Source: an uncultured bacterium
GTDB lineage: Bacteria; Verrucomicrobiota; Verrucomicrobiia; CAIQCK01
Assembly: GCA_903870275.1 (NCBI GenBank)
Contig: CAIQCK010000020.1
Span: 1 to 64,000 of the forward strand
Length of the DNA stretch: 64,000 bases
Direction: 5' to 3'
Shown here piece by piece: positions 9,187 through 18,132 of the stretch. Numbering within the stretch: the first letter of the stretch is position 1; every line of letters begins with the position of its first letter. The notes under the pieces are model-generated. The model had not been told where the DNA came from, made no database searches, and was given only the letters and a program-made list of their open reading frames with translations. The translations under genes and the position numbers were made by a program.

Positions 9187-10485
9187 TCAAGCGCTCCTGA
9201 TTTTTTCCGTCATGCGCTTGTGCCACGCCACGTCAGCCCAGAGGCGTGGGAATTGCGGATGAGTGAAGTTCGAGGTGCAGTTGAAGCGGTAGCCGTGTTT
9301 GCAGCCGAGGCCGGCGCAAATTTCGGCGGCGTCCTTGATGATGTCCCAACTCAGCGACGGATGATCGAGCCAGTTGATGATGCCCCACCCTTCCGTGTTG
9401 CCGACAGGCTTGCCGTGCTGGCGGCCCAGCGCGGCGATTTCGGCCATTTGCTGGTCCATCCATTCGATCAACTGGGGCTTGTGAGTCGTCCAGTTTTTTA
9501 AGAGCGCTTCCTGCACTTTGGGAAACGCCTCGTCAGTCTCGGCCAGTTTGTGGATGTTCTGCCAGTAGCCGCTGGCCTTGTCGCCCAACAGCGGGTTCAT
9601 GACGAACCAGTAATGAACATCCAGCGCCGCGATGGACGTGGGCGCCATCACCCGCCAATCGGCGGAGCCGTTGTAGGTCAGCGAGAACAGGAAATCCAGG
9701 TCGGGCCAGTTTTTCCGGAGCCGGCTGATCGCATCGTTGGCGAAGCCGGTGTAAAAGCGGCGCGAGGCGGCGTTGTTGTAGTTGCCCGCCTTCTCCTTCC
9801 ACTCATAAACGCCCTCGGTCTTCGCCTTTTCCTCGCGCGCCTTGATGTCACCGTCCATCTGGTCCCGCAGCCATTTAAAACCGCTGAAGAGCGGATACTC
9901 GTTCAACAGGTCCACGTAATAAATGTTATGAAGCAGGTCGTTGTCCTTGAGGAAACGCAGGGTCTCGTCCCAGACGCGGACGAAGTCATCGAGTCCCTTG
10001 ATGTTTTCCACGCCCGGCCCGTGAAACCACGTCGAGAGGCCCATCAGAATGCCACGGTCGAGGCAGCGGGGGATGAACTCCTTGAGCGCGCGGCGCGGAT
10101 GGATCGTGGTCGGATGCTGATTGCCCCACATCGCCGGGCGTTTGCTGTTTCGTGGAAAATGAAAACTTTCCGTCAGTTGGCCGTCCGGTCCTGTGGCGAC
10201 CAGGGCGGGGAAAGCGTCGAGCCGGATGGCGTTGTAACCGCGCTCGACAAGGCCATCGAGCACCTTGTCCCAATCCGCGAATTCGCTTCCAAACTCATGG
10301 CCCGGCTCATGCCGCAACAGCCACGAAAAATCCCACATGGCGATGGCCGCCGGCTCTTTGAGGGTGCGCACACCGCAAGCTTTCTTCGCCGTTGCGGCTG
10401 CGCTTGCGACGGCGCCGCCCGCGCCGAGTCCGAGCAGCGCCGCGGCGGCGGTTTGTTTCAGGAAGTCCCGCCGCGTTGCGATCAT
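9187..10485 (-). CDS. TAT-exported cellulase-like (GH5-type, clan A) TIM-barrel protein
   Basis: The start ATG at 10485 has AAAGGA about 12 bases upstream and opens a twin-arginine leader (MIATRRDFLKQTAAAALLGLG). The mature 400 residues form a TIM barrel. An Asn-Glu pair sits at the end of a strand (YYVDLLNEYPLF), the typical acid/base position. A later Glu (GNTEGWGIINW) sits where the nucleophile is expected in GH5-like clan A enzymes. Aromatic residues line the presumed cleft. It therefore probably hydrolyses a beta-glycan or glycoside, but the subfamily is not recognised. It lies immediately before the sugar porter and belongs to the same operon. Its upstream region is one copy of a 233-base direct repeat. 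Confidence 0.75.
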   Translation of the reverse strand: MIATRRDFLKQTAAAALLGLGAGGAVASAAATAKKACGVRTLKEPAAIAMWDFSWLLRHEPGHEFGSEFADWDKVLDGLVERGYNAIRLDAFPALVATGPDGQLTESFHFPRNSKRPAMWGNQHPTTIHPRRALKEFIPRCLDRGILMGLSTWFHGPGVENIKGLDDFVRVWDETLRFLKDNDLLHNIYYVDLLNEYPLFSGFKWLRDQMDGDIKAREEKAKTEGVYEWKEKAGNYNNAASRRFYTGFANDAISRLRKNWPDLDFLFSLTYNGSADWRVMAPTSIAALDVHYWFVMNPLLGDKASGYWQNIHKLAETDEAFPKVQEALLKNWTTHKPQLIEWMDQQMAEIAALGRQHGKPVGNTEGWGIINWLDHPSLSWDIIKDAAEICAGLGCKHGYRFNCTSNFTHPQFPRLWADVAWHKRMTEKIRSA

Positions 10486-10495
10486 CGTGGTTGGT

Positions 10496-10728
10496 CCTTT
10501 GGGTTGAATCATCACTGCGCGTCCGTCAGCCTGCCACCGCCCGCCGTCCGCGCGCCACAAGAAAATCCTCGCCCGCTTTTCCCTCGATATGACCGTCAGA
10601 ACCACGCCGCCGGGTTAGCGACACGTGCAGAGGTTCGTGCTGTTTGGAGGTCGTCTGCTCGTTTCGCTCACACCGTCCACGGCTCGCGATAGGCGCGGCG
10701 GAGCAGGCGGTTGGCGGCGGCGTTGGGG
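10496..10728. repeat. Direct repeat copy A, carrying a gene-tail remnant
   Basis: This block matches 12177-12412 at a constant offset of 1681 bases, with about nine in ten positions identical by eye and one 3-base gap. It covers the upstream region of the cellulase-like gene. On the minus strand, about 10672-10740 encodes a remnant of a Gfo/Idh/MocA C-terminus (NRLLRRAYREPW). That sequence also ends the intact oxidoreductase at 12349. The repeat thus brackets the 444-aa oxidoreductase gene. Confidence 0.8.
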
Positions 10729-10745
10729 CTGCGCTCGGCCCTGGC
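10672..10745 (-). pseudogene. Remnant of a Gfo/Idh/MocA oxidoreductase C-terminus
   Basis: The minus strand encodes a short tail (PNAAANRLLRRAYREPWTV then stop), nearly the same as the end of the oxidoreductase gene at 12349-13698 (NRLLRRAYREPWTA). No upstream body of the gene remains, because the sequence runs straight into the end of the gene at 10761. It is best explained as what is left after duplication of an oxidoreductase gene and replacement or deletion of its body. Confidence 0.6.
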
Positions 10746-10760
10746 ATTATGAAACATGTT

Positions 10761-12095
10761 TCACATGAGTTTCGTCTCGCCCGGCACAGCCACCGGCGGC
10801 ACAGGATAGGGACCGAGTTTGAGGTTTTCCTTCGGCCAAAGACCGAGCTGCGATTTTTCCATCGCCCAGTTCCATTGCACAATCTGGCCGGTGTAGGCGC
10901 TCATGCGGCCCATGATCGCCGCGAGCGTACTCTCAGCCACCTGCCGGCCCTCGTTGAGCGGACGACCGTCGCGGATGCTCTTGATGAGGTCCGCATGCTC
11001 TTGTTCATAGGCGCTGCGTTCGTCGCCGTCGAACTTCCACGGATTCGCTCCTTCGATCCGGCCGCCAAACGCCTTGCCCTTGGCGCCGTTGATGACCTCG
11101 GTGATGGTCTCGTAACAGTTGTCGTTCTGGCGGCACATGCTCAGGACGGTCGCGCCGTTCGGATAACGATAACGCACTGCGAAATGGTCCCAGATGTTCC
11201 CGTATTCGGGCTGCGTCCGCCATTGGCGACCGCCCATTCCCAGCGCGTCGGTCGGATGGGTGCCCAAGGCCCAGTTGAGGACGTCGATGTTGTGGACGTG
11301 TTGCTCGACGATGTGATCGCCGGAGAGCCACGTGAAGAAATACCAGTTGCGCAATTGCCATTCGAGGTCGCTCCACTGCGGTTGGCGCGGCGAGGAAAAA
11401 CCCCAACGCCGCACACAGCAACCGACCCAGTAGCACTCGCCGCCCGTCAATGCGCCGATGTCGCCGTTATGAACGCGCTTCATCATCTCGACGTAACGCG
11501 GCTGGTGCCGGCGTTGCGTGCCGGCCACGATGGCCAGCCCTTTTTCCTTGGCCTGTTCCGCCGATGCGATGATGGACCGCGCCCCCGCCGGGTCCACAGC
11601 CACAGGTTTTTCGATGAACGCATTTTTTCCAGCGGCCACGACCGCTTTGAGGTGGAGCGGACGAAAAGCCGGCGGCGTTGCCAGGATGACCAGGTCCACG
11701 CCGCTGGCAATGACCTTCTGGCAGGCGTCGAAACCGGTGAAACAGGTGTCCTTGGTCACTTTGACGGCGTCGGCGCGAGTCCACGGTGACGAACAACTCC
11801 ATTCCTTCTTGCCGCTGGTGTCCTTGAGTGTTTCCAGAGCCTTGTCGAGTTTGTCCTGGAAAAGATCGCCGAGCGCGACGATTTCCACGCCGGGCGAGGA
11901 CAGCACGCAGTTCATTGCCGCGCCGGTCCCGCGATTGCCGCAACCGACCAAACCGACGCGGATGCGATCCGACCCGGCGGCAAACACCGGTCCAATGCTG
12001 GCGGTGACTGAACCGAGCGCGGCGGCAGTAGCCGCGGAGGTTTTGAGAAAGGCCCGTCGCGAAACATTGGGCAGAGGTGATGGTTGGTTGTTCAT
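10761..12095 (-). CDS. TAT-exported Gfo/Idh/MocA-family NAD(P)-dependent oxidoreductase (444 aa)
   Basis: A twin-arginine leader (NVSRRAFLKTSAATAAALG) is followed by a Rossmann fold (IRVGLVGCGNRGTGAA), the cofactor-side EKP motif (NAFIEKPVAVD) and a C-terminal alpha/beta dimerisation domain. That domain carries the catalytic-region His/Asp (VEQHVHNIDVLNWALG). Family members oxidise or reduce hydroxyls on sugars, inositols and related compounds, and TAT export means the cofactor is bound before translocation. The insert after the second strand (SSPWTRADAVK) is longer than in its neighbours, so it is not a recent copy of them. It sits between two copies of a direct repeat. The substrate is unknown. 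Confidence 0.87.
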   Translation of the reverse strand: MNNQPSPLPNVSRRAFLKTSAATAAALGSVTASIGPVFAAGSDRIRVGLVGCGNRGTGAAMNCVLSSPGVEIVALGDLFQDKLDKALETLKDTSGKKEWSCSSPWTRADAVKVTKDTCFTGFDACQKVIASGVDLVILATPPAFRPLHLKAVVAAGKNAFIEKPVAVDPAGARSIIASAEQAKEKGLAIVAGTQRRHQPRYVEMMKRVHNGDIGALTGGECYWVGCCVRRWGFSSPRQPQWSDLEWQLRNWYFFTWLSGDHIVEQHVHNIDVLNWALGTHPTDALGMGGRQWRTQPEYGNIWDHFAVRYRYPNGATVLSMCRQNDNCYETITEVINGAKGKAFGGRIEGANPWKFDGDERSAYEQEHADLIKSIRDGRPLNEGRQVAESTLAAIMGRMSAYTGQIVQWNWAMEKSQLGLWPKENLKLGPYPVPPVAVPGETKLM

Positions 12096-12176
12096 AGAAT
12101 CCTTCTTTATCCGGTTCTGATCGAGAGTTCACTCAGCACGGCGGTGAAGAGCATGATGCCCTGCTTCGTGCTCGAT

Positions 12177-12412
12177 CCTTTGGGTTTCATCTTCACTCCG
12201 CGGCCCTCAGCCTGCCACCGCCCGCCGTCAGCGCGCCACAAGAAAATCCTCGCCCGCTTTTCCCTCGATATGACCGTCAGAATCACGCCGCTGGGTTAGC
12301 GGCACGTGCAGAGGTTCGCGCTGTTTGGAGGTCGTCTGCTCGTTTCGCTTACGCCGTCCACGGTTCGCGATAGGCGCGGCGAAGGAGACGGTTGGCGGCG
12401 TCGGCGTTGGGG
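12177..12412. repeat. Direct repeat copy B
   Basis: This is the partner of 10496-10728. It spans the spacer upstream of the 444-aa oxidoreductase gene and the last 64 bases of the neighbouring oxidoreductase CDS. On the minus strand the spacer also holds a short frame (MKPKGSSTKQGIMLFTAVLS) matching the region before the cellulase-like start in copy A (MIQPKGPTT). The duplication therefore extends from one gene's 3' end into another's 5' region. Confidence 0.8.
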
Positions 12413-13698
12413 CCGGTGAAGAGCTCCGCCACCGGGTCCCACTGGAGTTTTGCCTTGAGCATCATGGCGATGTTGCCGAGATGACAAACGCTGGTGGAAC
12501 GATGGCCGACCTCGACCGGTGCGGCCGGCTCGCGGCGGCTCCTGACGCTGTCGAGGAAGTTTCGCATGTGGTCGCTGGATTCGTAGAGGTGAATCTCGTT
12601 CAGCCCAATGGTCTCGTGGAGCAACGCGGGGTCGGACGCCGTCATGCTGTCGTCGAACGCGAGCCAGCCCTTTTCGCCCTCGAACTTCACATAGGCGGAC
12701 CGCTCGCCGCTGTAAAGCTCGGCTTCGACGCCGTCGGCGTAGCGGAAGCGGAAGTGCGCCGGGTTGGCCACGTCGAAAAGCTCCTCCGGGTGAAACACGC
12801 CGCCGAGGTCCTCGATCTCGACCGGCCCGCTTTCGTCGTGGCCGGTGGCCCATTGGACGAGGTCGATCATGTGCGCGCCGAGGTTGGTGACGTTGCCGCC
12901 GGAGTAATCGCTGATGAAGCGGAAGCAGTAGAGGCAGCGGTCCTTGTGGTAGGGCGCCTGGAGCGCCGGGCCAAGCCATGTGTTGTAATCAAGCCACGCC
13001 GGCACGGGCTGCGCCTGCCACTCGCCCTTTGGCCCTTCGCGGTGGTTCTTTCCGATCTCGACGGTGACCTTGCGGATTTTGCCGATGCGGCCGTTGCGGA
13101 TCAGTTCGCACATGAACCGCGCCGCCGGGAACGAGCGCCGATGCGTGCCAGTCTGGAGGATGCGGCCGTTGCGGCGGACCGCCTCCACCATCGCGCGTCC
13201 CTCGGCCAGCGTCAGCGAAAGCGGCTTCTCGCAATAGATGTCCTTGCCCGCGCGGGCGGCGGCAACGGTGATCGGCGCGTGCCAGTGGTCGGGCGTGACG
13301 ACCGTCACCACGTCAATGTCGTCGCGCGCGAGCACTTCGCGGTAGTCAATATACGCGGTGCAGCCCTTGAAATCCGCCCGGCCCGTCTGCTGCGCGTAGT
13401 GGTGCTCGACGACCTTCTTCGCGGAATCGCGGCCGAACCACGGCCCCTGCCAGCCGTCCTTGAACCAGTGCCCGTATTCGTTGGAGGCGCTGACCGGGTC
13501 GCACGCAGCGATGATCTGCACGTCGTCGTTGGTCATCGCGGCGCGCAGGTCGCGCATGCCCATGCCGCCGACGCCGATGCAACCCATCGTGATGCGGTTG
13601 GACGGCGCGTTCTTCCCGAACAAACGCGCGGGAACGATCATGGCTGCGGCGACGGTGGTGGAGGTGCGGAGGAATTGTCGGCGGCTGATGGTTTTCAT
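12349..13698 (-). CDS. TAT-exported Gfo/Idh/MocA-family oxidoreductase (449 aa)
   Basis: The start at 13698 opens a twin-arginine leader (MKTISRRQFLRTSTTVAAAM). The longer frame 19 codons upstream is rejected because paralogues begin 4 to 6 residues before the arginine pair. The Rossmann motif is ITMGCIGVGGMGMRD, the cofactor motif is IYCEKPLSL, and the substrate-side helix carries GAHMIDLVQWATG. The TPDHWHAP turn is typical of this exported subgroup. The C-terminus (LLRRAYREPWTA) is shared with a remnant near 10700. It lies in the minus-strand operon 84 bases after the next oxidoreductase. The substrate is probably a sugar or glycoside, unresolved. Confidence 0.88.
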   Translation of the reverse strand: MKTISRRQFLRTSTTVAAAMIVPARLFGKNAPSNRITMGCIGVGGMGMRDLRAAMTNDDVQIIAACDPVSASNEYGHWFKDGWQGPWFGRDSAKKVVEHHYAQQTGRADFKGCTAYIDYREVLARDDIDVVTVVTPDHWHAPITVAAARAGKDIYCEKPLSLTLAEGRAMVEAVRRNGRILQTGTHRRSFPAARFMCELIRNGRIGKIRKVTVEIGKNHREGPKGEWQAQPVPAWLDYNTWLGPALQAPYHKDRCLYCFRFISDYSGGNVTNLGAHMIDLVQWATGHDESGPVEIEDLGGVFHPEELFDVANPAHFRFRYADGVEAELYSGERSAYVKFEGEKGWLAFDDSMTASDPALLHETIGLNEIHLYESSDHMRNFLDSVRSRREPAAPVEVGHRSTSVCHLGNIAMMLKAKLQWDPVAELFTGPNADAANRLLRRAYREPWTA

Positions 13699-13782
13699 AG
13701 CAAAGGTCCGTGTCGGCCATAGGCAAGGCCAGCCAGCAGCTGCGGTCAAGCCCAAAGTCTGTTGCCGTCAGCACCTTATGCG

Positions 13783-15135
13783 TCACAGTGTCCACGGCGC
13801 ACGCATCGGCCGCGACAGCATTCGGTTCGCGACCGCGTCGTTCGGAAAAACTTCCCGCGCCGCGTCCCATGTCAGGGACCGGCCGAGCCGGCACGAGATC
13901 GCGCCGAGATGGCAAACCGTGGCGGTGCGATGGCCAATCTCTGCCGCCGCGGCGGGCAAGCGCCGGCTCAACACGCAATCAATGAAATCGGCGTGGTGAG
14001 TGTGGGCGTCGGAACGCAGATGGACTTCGTCGGGGCCGATCGTCGAAGTCAGTATCTTGTCCGAACTGGCGGTGATTGCCCAGCCGCTGAGATGAATCCA
14101 GCCGTCACTGCCCTCGAACTTGACGCCGAATTGCTCCAATGTGGAGTGGATCAACCGCACGCCGCTGGCGTAGCGATACGTGATCGTGAAGTCCGTCGGC
14201 GCATCGTAAATGCCGCTCGTCGGAAACGTCGCTTTGCCGTCAACGTGTTCCGGACCGGTCAGGTCGGTGCCCATGCCCCAGGAGGCGAGGTCAACGAAAT
14301 GCACGCCGTTGTCGCTGATGTTGCCTTCGGCATAGTCGAAGATCCACCGGAAGTTGATGTGACACCGCGCCGCCGTGTAGGGCATCCACTGCGCAGGGCC
14401 GAGCCACAAGTCGTAGTTGAAATCAGGCGGCACCGGTTGCGGCGGCTCATGACCATTGTAGCCGTTGCGGATAAGAATTCCCTGTCCCGGCCCGGCACAC
14501 GGCCCGACGCGCACGGTGTGGAGTTTGCCAATGCGTCCGTTGCGCACCAGTTCGCAGCCGAAACGAAACATGTCAACTGAGCGTCGCTGCGTGCCGGTCT
14601 GCAACACGCGGCCATGCCGGCGGACCGCTTCAACGACGGCGCGGCCTTCCGCCACCGAATATGCCAGCGGTTTCTCGCAGTAGATGTCCTTGCCGCTACG
14701 CGCGGCAGCGACCGCAATGATCGCGTGCGTGTGGTCCGGCGTGCCGATCATCACCGCGTCAATGTCCTTGCGCGTGATCAACTCGCGGAAGTCCTGAGTC
14801 ACAACACAGCCTTTGAAACGGCCGGAGGCAACCTGTTTGCCGTAATGATCTTCAATGACCGCCGCCGCCGCCTTCGCGCGCGGCAGATCCGCGTCGCACA
14901 AGGCCACGATCTGCACGCGCGGATCGGCCAGGAACATCTTCGTGTTGCGGCCGCCCTGAAGACCGGTGCCGATGCAGGCGAGCGTGATGCGGGCGTTCGG
15001 AGAGACCGCACCGGGACTTTTGGCCGGAAGAACGAATGGCGCCAGCACGATGCCGCGGCAGCCCAATCTGAGAAAAGTGCGCCGTGAGAAACCCGTTTTT
15101 ATGCGTCCTCGCAATTTCACTTTGATGGCGGCCAT
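13783..15135 (-). CDS. Exported Gfo/Idh/MocA-family oxidoreductase (450 aa)
   Basis: The start overlaps the end of the FAD oxidoreductase gene by 19 bases. The leader is a twin-arginine signal placed a little further in (KTGFSRRTFLRLGCRGIVLAPF). Rossmann (ARITLACIGTGLQGGR), cofactor (IYCEKPLAYSV) and substrate-side (NGVHFVDLASWGMG) motifs are intact. The C-terminal RAPWTL is shared with its neighbours, so the tandem genes arose by duplication. It probably oxidises a sugar or glycoside outside the cytoplasm. Overlap with the FAD enzyme suggests coupled translation and a joint redox role, which is inference. Confidence 0.88.
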   Translation of the reverse strand: MAAIKVKLRGRIKTGFSRRTFLRLGCRGIVLAPFVLPAKSPGAVSPNARITLACIGTGLQGGRNTKMFLADPRVQIVALCDADLPRAKAAAAVIEDHYGKQVASGRFKGCVVTQDFRELITRKDIDAVMIGTPDHTHAIIAVAAARSGKDIYCEKPLAYSVAEGRAVVEAVRRHGRVLQTGTQRRSVDMFRFGCELVRNGRIGKLHTVRVGPCAGPGQGILIRNGYNGHEPPQPVPPDFNYDLWLGPAQWMPYTAARCHINFRWIFDYAEGNISDNGVHFVDLASWGMGTDLTGPEHVDGKATFPTSGIYDAPTDFTITYRYASGVRLIHSTLEQFGVKFEGSDGWIHLSGWAITASSDKILTSTIGPDEVHLRSDAHTHHADFIDCVLSRRLPAAAAEIGHRTATVCHLGAISCRLGRSLTWDAAREVFPNDAVANRMLSRPMRAPWTL

Positions 15136-16883
15136 GCCAGGATTTGCCCCGTCTGCAACAATCGGTCACGCAAGCGATCATAGGAGACCTGTTGCACTGT
15201 CGTCGCGTGTTCCAGTGCCTCAACGGCGGCCACGCCGGCCGACTGGCCCAGAATCATGAACACGGGTTCCATCCGAATCGAACCGTAAGCCACGTGAGAA
15301 GCCGACACGCAGACGGGAACCAGGACATTTGCGCACTCGCCCGCTCGCGGCACGATCGAGCGATAACTGATCGGATAAGGCTGCAGCACTTCGTTGCCCT
15401 CGGTCTGGACGTTGCCCTCGTTGCGGACATGACCTTCGGAGTCGGCGTAGCGTTGCACGTTGTGCGAATCCATCCCGTAGGCCGCCAGGCCGACGGGATC
15501 CTCAGCCACGCGTTTGCGCCAGCCATTATGTTCCGTCATCACGTAGTCGCTGACCATGCGACGGGCTTCGCGCACATACAACTGATGAGGCCAATGATCG
15601 TTGTCAGCGAACTCGTCCCTGGCCAATCCCCATCGCTGCATTTCCTGACGGAGCTTCTCCGGCACGCGAGGATCGTTCGCCAGAGTCCAATACAGCCCTT
15701 GTTGGTAGGCAGCGTGATCGCGAATGATCTTCTCTCGCGCGGCGTAGTCGCCGTCGGGATAGCCATAGTCCATTCCCGTGTAGTCCACTGAAACGGCGTA
15801 GATGTTGTTGTTGTCGGTCTTGCGATTCGGCAGAAACACTTGCGGCGAGAGGCCGCTCGGACCCCGCCGGGCCAGGGGATCAACCGGAATCTTATCAAAA
15901 CCAGCTTCGTAATAACGCAGCAGAAGCTCGTAGCGGCGTGGATCGTAGTCCTTCGGTTTGGAAATCGGAGCCATGTTCTCCGGCTGGTCCGTCAGGCACG
16001 TGCGGAAACAATAGGCTTGCACCCGGTGATCGCCGCTGCCTTCCACACCGACCCCCTCCGCGCCCACGCCCGGCAGCAACCCGCTGGACGGATCTCCCGG
16101 TTTTAGAAAGGCGCTGACCGGTTTGCTGAACTGGTGAAAGTAGTAATAGCGCTCATGTTCACGGTGCGGTTGCACGCCGTTGATCGTCTCGCCATAGCGG
16201 GCGTTCGGCTCGCGTCCGGTCGCGTAGGCAATTCCCGCCTGAGCCATCAAGTCGCCTTCATAGGTGGCTTCCACAAAAAACTTCGCGAAGAATTTCCTGC
16301 CGGATTCCATCTTGATGCTGATGACCCGCGAACCGCGTTTCTCCACTCCTCTCGCGCCGAGGAGCCGCTCGCCATAGACGACAGAGACGCGGCTCTCCGA
16401 GATCATCGCACGGAAAACTTCCTCCGCTGCGTGCGGCTCGAACAGCCACCATGTTTGATCCTGGTTCCAGTCTGCGCGCCCTTTGCTCAGACCCAGAAAC
16501 TGATCGCGCGTCCCGAATTTCCAGGCCATCGGGCTGCGGTAATGCTCCCAAACGCGATGGTAAAACTCGCGCGCCATGCCGCCGATGGCTTTTTTGTTCC
16601 CGATGTCGGTTGCTCCCAACCCGCCCGAACTCAGTCCGCCCAGATGCCCGCCGGGTTCAATCAGCACCGCGCTCTTGCCCAACCGCGCGACCTGCACAGC
16701 GGCCATGACGCCGGCGGACGTGCCTCCATAGACGACCACGTCCGCAACTGTTTCTTCGGCGAGGGCACAACCGCCGTTTACAAGAAGGATCAGCGCGAAC
16801 AGCAGAAACAGCGTGAAACATCCGCGGCCGCGACCACCCTTTTCGGTTTTCCGGGACGCGTGCTGTGAAACCTTCCTGTTCAT
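15117..16883 (-). CDS. Exported FAD-dependent oxidoreductase (FAD_oxidored type)
   Basis: After a basic N-terminus and one hydrophobic helix (CFTLFLLFALILLVNGG) comes a classic FAD-binding Rossmann motif (VVVYGGTSAGVMAAVQVARLG) ending in an acidic residue (LIEPGGHLGG). The GLGATDIGN and FVEATYEGDL motifs are typical of PF12831 proteins, which are often misnamed xanthan lyases. At 588 residues the length is usual. The enzyme is probably periplasmic, held by an uncleaved helix or released by signal peptidase I. The cysteine after the helix lacks a good lipobox. Flanked by Gfo/Idh/MocA genes, it may re-oxidise products or process the same glycoside. The substrate is unknown. Confidence 0.85.
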   Translation of the reverse strand: MNRKVSQHASRKTEKGGRGRGCFTLFLLFALILLVNGGCALAEETVADVVVYGGTSAGVMAAVQVARLGKSAVLIEPGGHLGGLSSGGLGATDIGNKKAIGGMAREFYHRVWEHYRSPMAWKFGTRDQFLGLSKGRADWNQDQTWWLFEPHAAEEVFRAMISESRVSVVYGERLLGARGVEKRGSRVISIKMESGRKFFAKFFVEATYEGDLMAQAGIAYATGREPNARYGETINGVQPHREHERYYYFHQFSKPVSAFLKPGDPSSGLLPGVGAEGVGVEGSGDHRVQAYCFRTCLTDQPENMAPISKPKDYDPRRYELLLRYYEAGFDKIPVDPLARRGPSGLSPQVFLPNRKTDNNNIYAVSVDYTGMDYGYPDGDYAAREKIIRDHAAYQQGLYWTLANDPRVPEKLRQEMQRWGLARDEFADNDHWPHQLYVREARRMVSDYVMTEHNGWRKRVAEDPVGLAAYGMDSHNVQRYADSEGHVRNEGNVQTEGNEVLQPYPISYRSIVPRAGECANVLVPVCVSASHVAYGSIRMEPVFMILGQSAGVAAVEALEHATTVQQVSYDRLRDRLLQTGQILAWPPSK

Positions 16884-16913
16884 GAGCGATCTCCGATTCC
16901 AGCGCGCCGTCAG

Positions 16914-17921
16914 TTACCAGGCGCGCAGTTCGGCTTCACGCCGGGCTTTCTTCAAAACATCCTCGACCGACACCGGCTGCCCGCCTTGCCGTTTGCTTTC
17001 GTCGGCGGCTTCCATGAACGCATAAATCTCCAGCGTTTGCTCGGCCGCGACGGGAGGCTTGCGGGTCTGGAAGAACTTCGCGATCTCCACCACCAGCGGC
17101 TCGTAACCTTCAAACTTTCCTGCCGGCCCGACGCCCTTCTCGCCGAACACCGTGGCGCCAAATCCGGTGCGGCCCTGCAGAATGCCGCGAAGTGTGCCGA
17201 CGCGCCCGTCGTTCCACACGCCGGTCACGATGTCGGCTGTTTCGCCGCGCACTCGCGAGACGCTCTTGCAGCCCGGCCCCATGATCGTGAAAAGCATCTC
17301 GGTGCCGTGAATCCCGTAGTAAAACAAATCGGGATGATCGGGAAGAATCGAGACGTTGTTGCTGTAGGCGTCGCAACCCATCACCTTGCCGATCTTGGGA
17401 TCGTTGGTCATGCCGGCGATGCCCGGGCTATAGCGCAGCGATGAACTGGAGAATAGCGGCGTGCCCGTGCGCTGGGCCTCGCGATAAATCGCCACGACCT
17501 CCCGCAGCGACGACGCCACCGGCTTGTCCACGACCACCGGCTTGCGCGCTGCAAACACCGGTTTCACCTGCTTCACGTGCGGCCGGCCGTCAATGCTGGC
17601 GATGATCACCGCATCGCTCTTTGCCACCACTGCCTCCACCGAATCCACGATTTCCACGCCCAGCCCGCGCACGATCTCGATGTTCTTCTGGATGTTGGTG
17701 TTGCTGAACGGAATGTCGGGACTGTAGGCCGGATAAGCCACGACGACCTTCAGCGCGCTGATCGGCGAGCCGGCTTTCGCGCCCTGGATGATCTTCGTCC
17801 ACGGAACGCCGTGAGCGTCGAGACCGATAATTCCCACTTTGATTTGAGGCGAAGTTTGTCCGGCAACGAAAGTTGTTGTCGTCATCCATATCGCGGTCGC
17901 AACGGAAATAATGTTTCTCAT
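16914..17921 (-). CDS. Short exported Gfo/Idh/MocA-type oxidoreductase (335 aa)
   Basis: This is the first gene of the long minus-strand operon, with GGAGAAA 8 bases before its ATG. It has a Sec-type signal (MRNIISVATAIWMTTTTFVAG) instead of the twin-arginine leaders of its relatives. The Rossmann motif is changed (VGIIGLDAHGVPW instead of GxGxxG), and the cofactor lysine motif reads VVDKPVA instead of EKP. The dimer domain carries YYGIHGTEMLFTIMG. The altered glycine loop and Sec export question whether it still binds NAD(P). It may be a divergent or binding-only member. The neighbours are the FAD enzyme (30 bases away) and more oxidoreductases. Confidence 0.8.
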   Translation of the reverse strand: MRNIISVATAIWMTTTTFVAGQTSPQIKVGIIGLDAHGVPWTKIIQGAKAGSPISALKVVVAYPAYSPDIPFSNTNIQKNIEIVRGLGVEIVDSVEAVVAKSDAVIIASIDGRPHVKQVKPVFAARKPVVVDKPVASSLREVVAIYREAQRTGTPLFSSSSLRYSPGIAGMTNDPKIGKVMGCDAYSNNVSILPDHPDLFYYGIHGTEMLFTIMGPGCKSVSRVRGETADIVTGVWNDGRVGTLRGILQGRTGFGATVFGEKGVGPAGKFEGYEPLVVEIAKFFQTRKPPVAAEQTLEIYAFMEAADESKRQGGQPVSVEDVLKKARREAELRAW

Positions 17922-18051
17922 AGTCTTTCTCCGGAAGATGACGAACAGACTTCTTTATGTGCGCGACCTGTTTTCCAAAGCACATCTGCGTCGAGAATGT
18001 TTCTGCTGCTTGCATTCATCAATCTCGAACACTACCGGGGTTGGTGGTGCG

Positions 18052-18079
18052 AGTATACGCCGGTCCTCTGGCCCGGCAA
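18052..18079 (-). promoter_or_regulatory. Predicted sigma70-like promoter for the 17921-to-5332 operon
   Basis: On the minus strand TTGCCG (18079-18074) and TATACT (18057-18052) are separated by 16 bases, about 130 bases upstream of the first gene's ATG at 17921. It is the only strong match in the 211-base gap 17922-18132. Read from sequence only. Confidence 0.4.
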
Positions 18080-18132
18080 CGGGAATCTCCTCTTGGTTCT
18101 GCTCGCGGGTACAGTCGTTGAACCGCCAGGCG

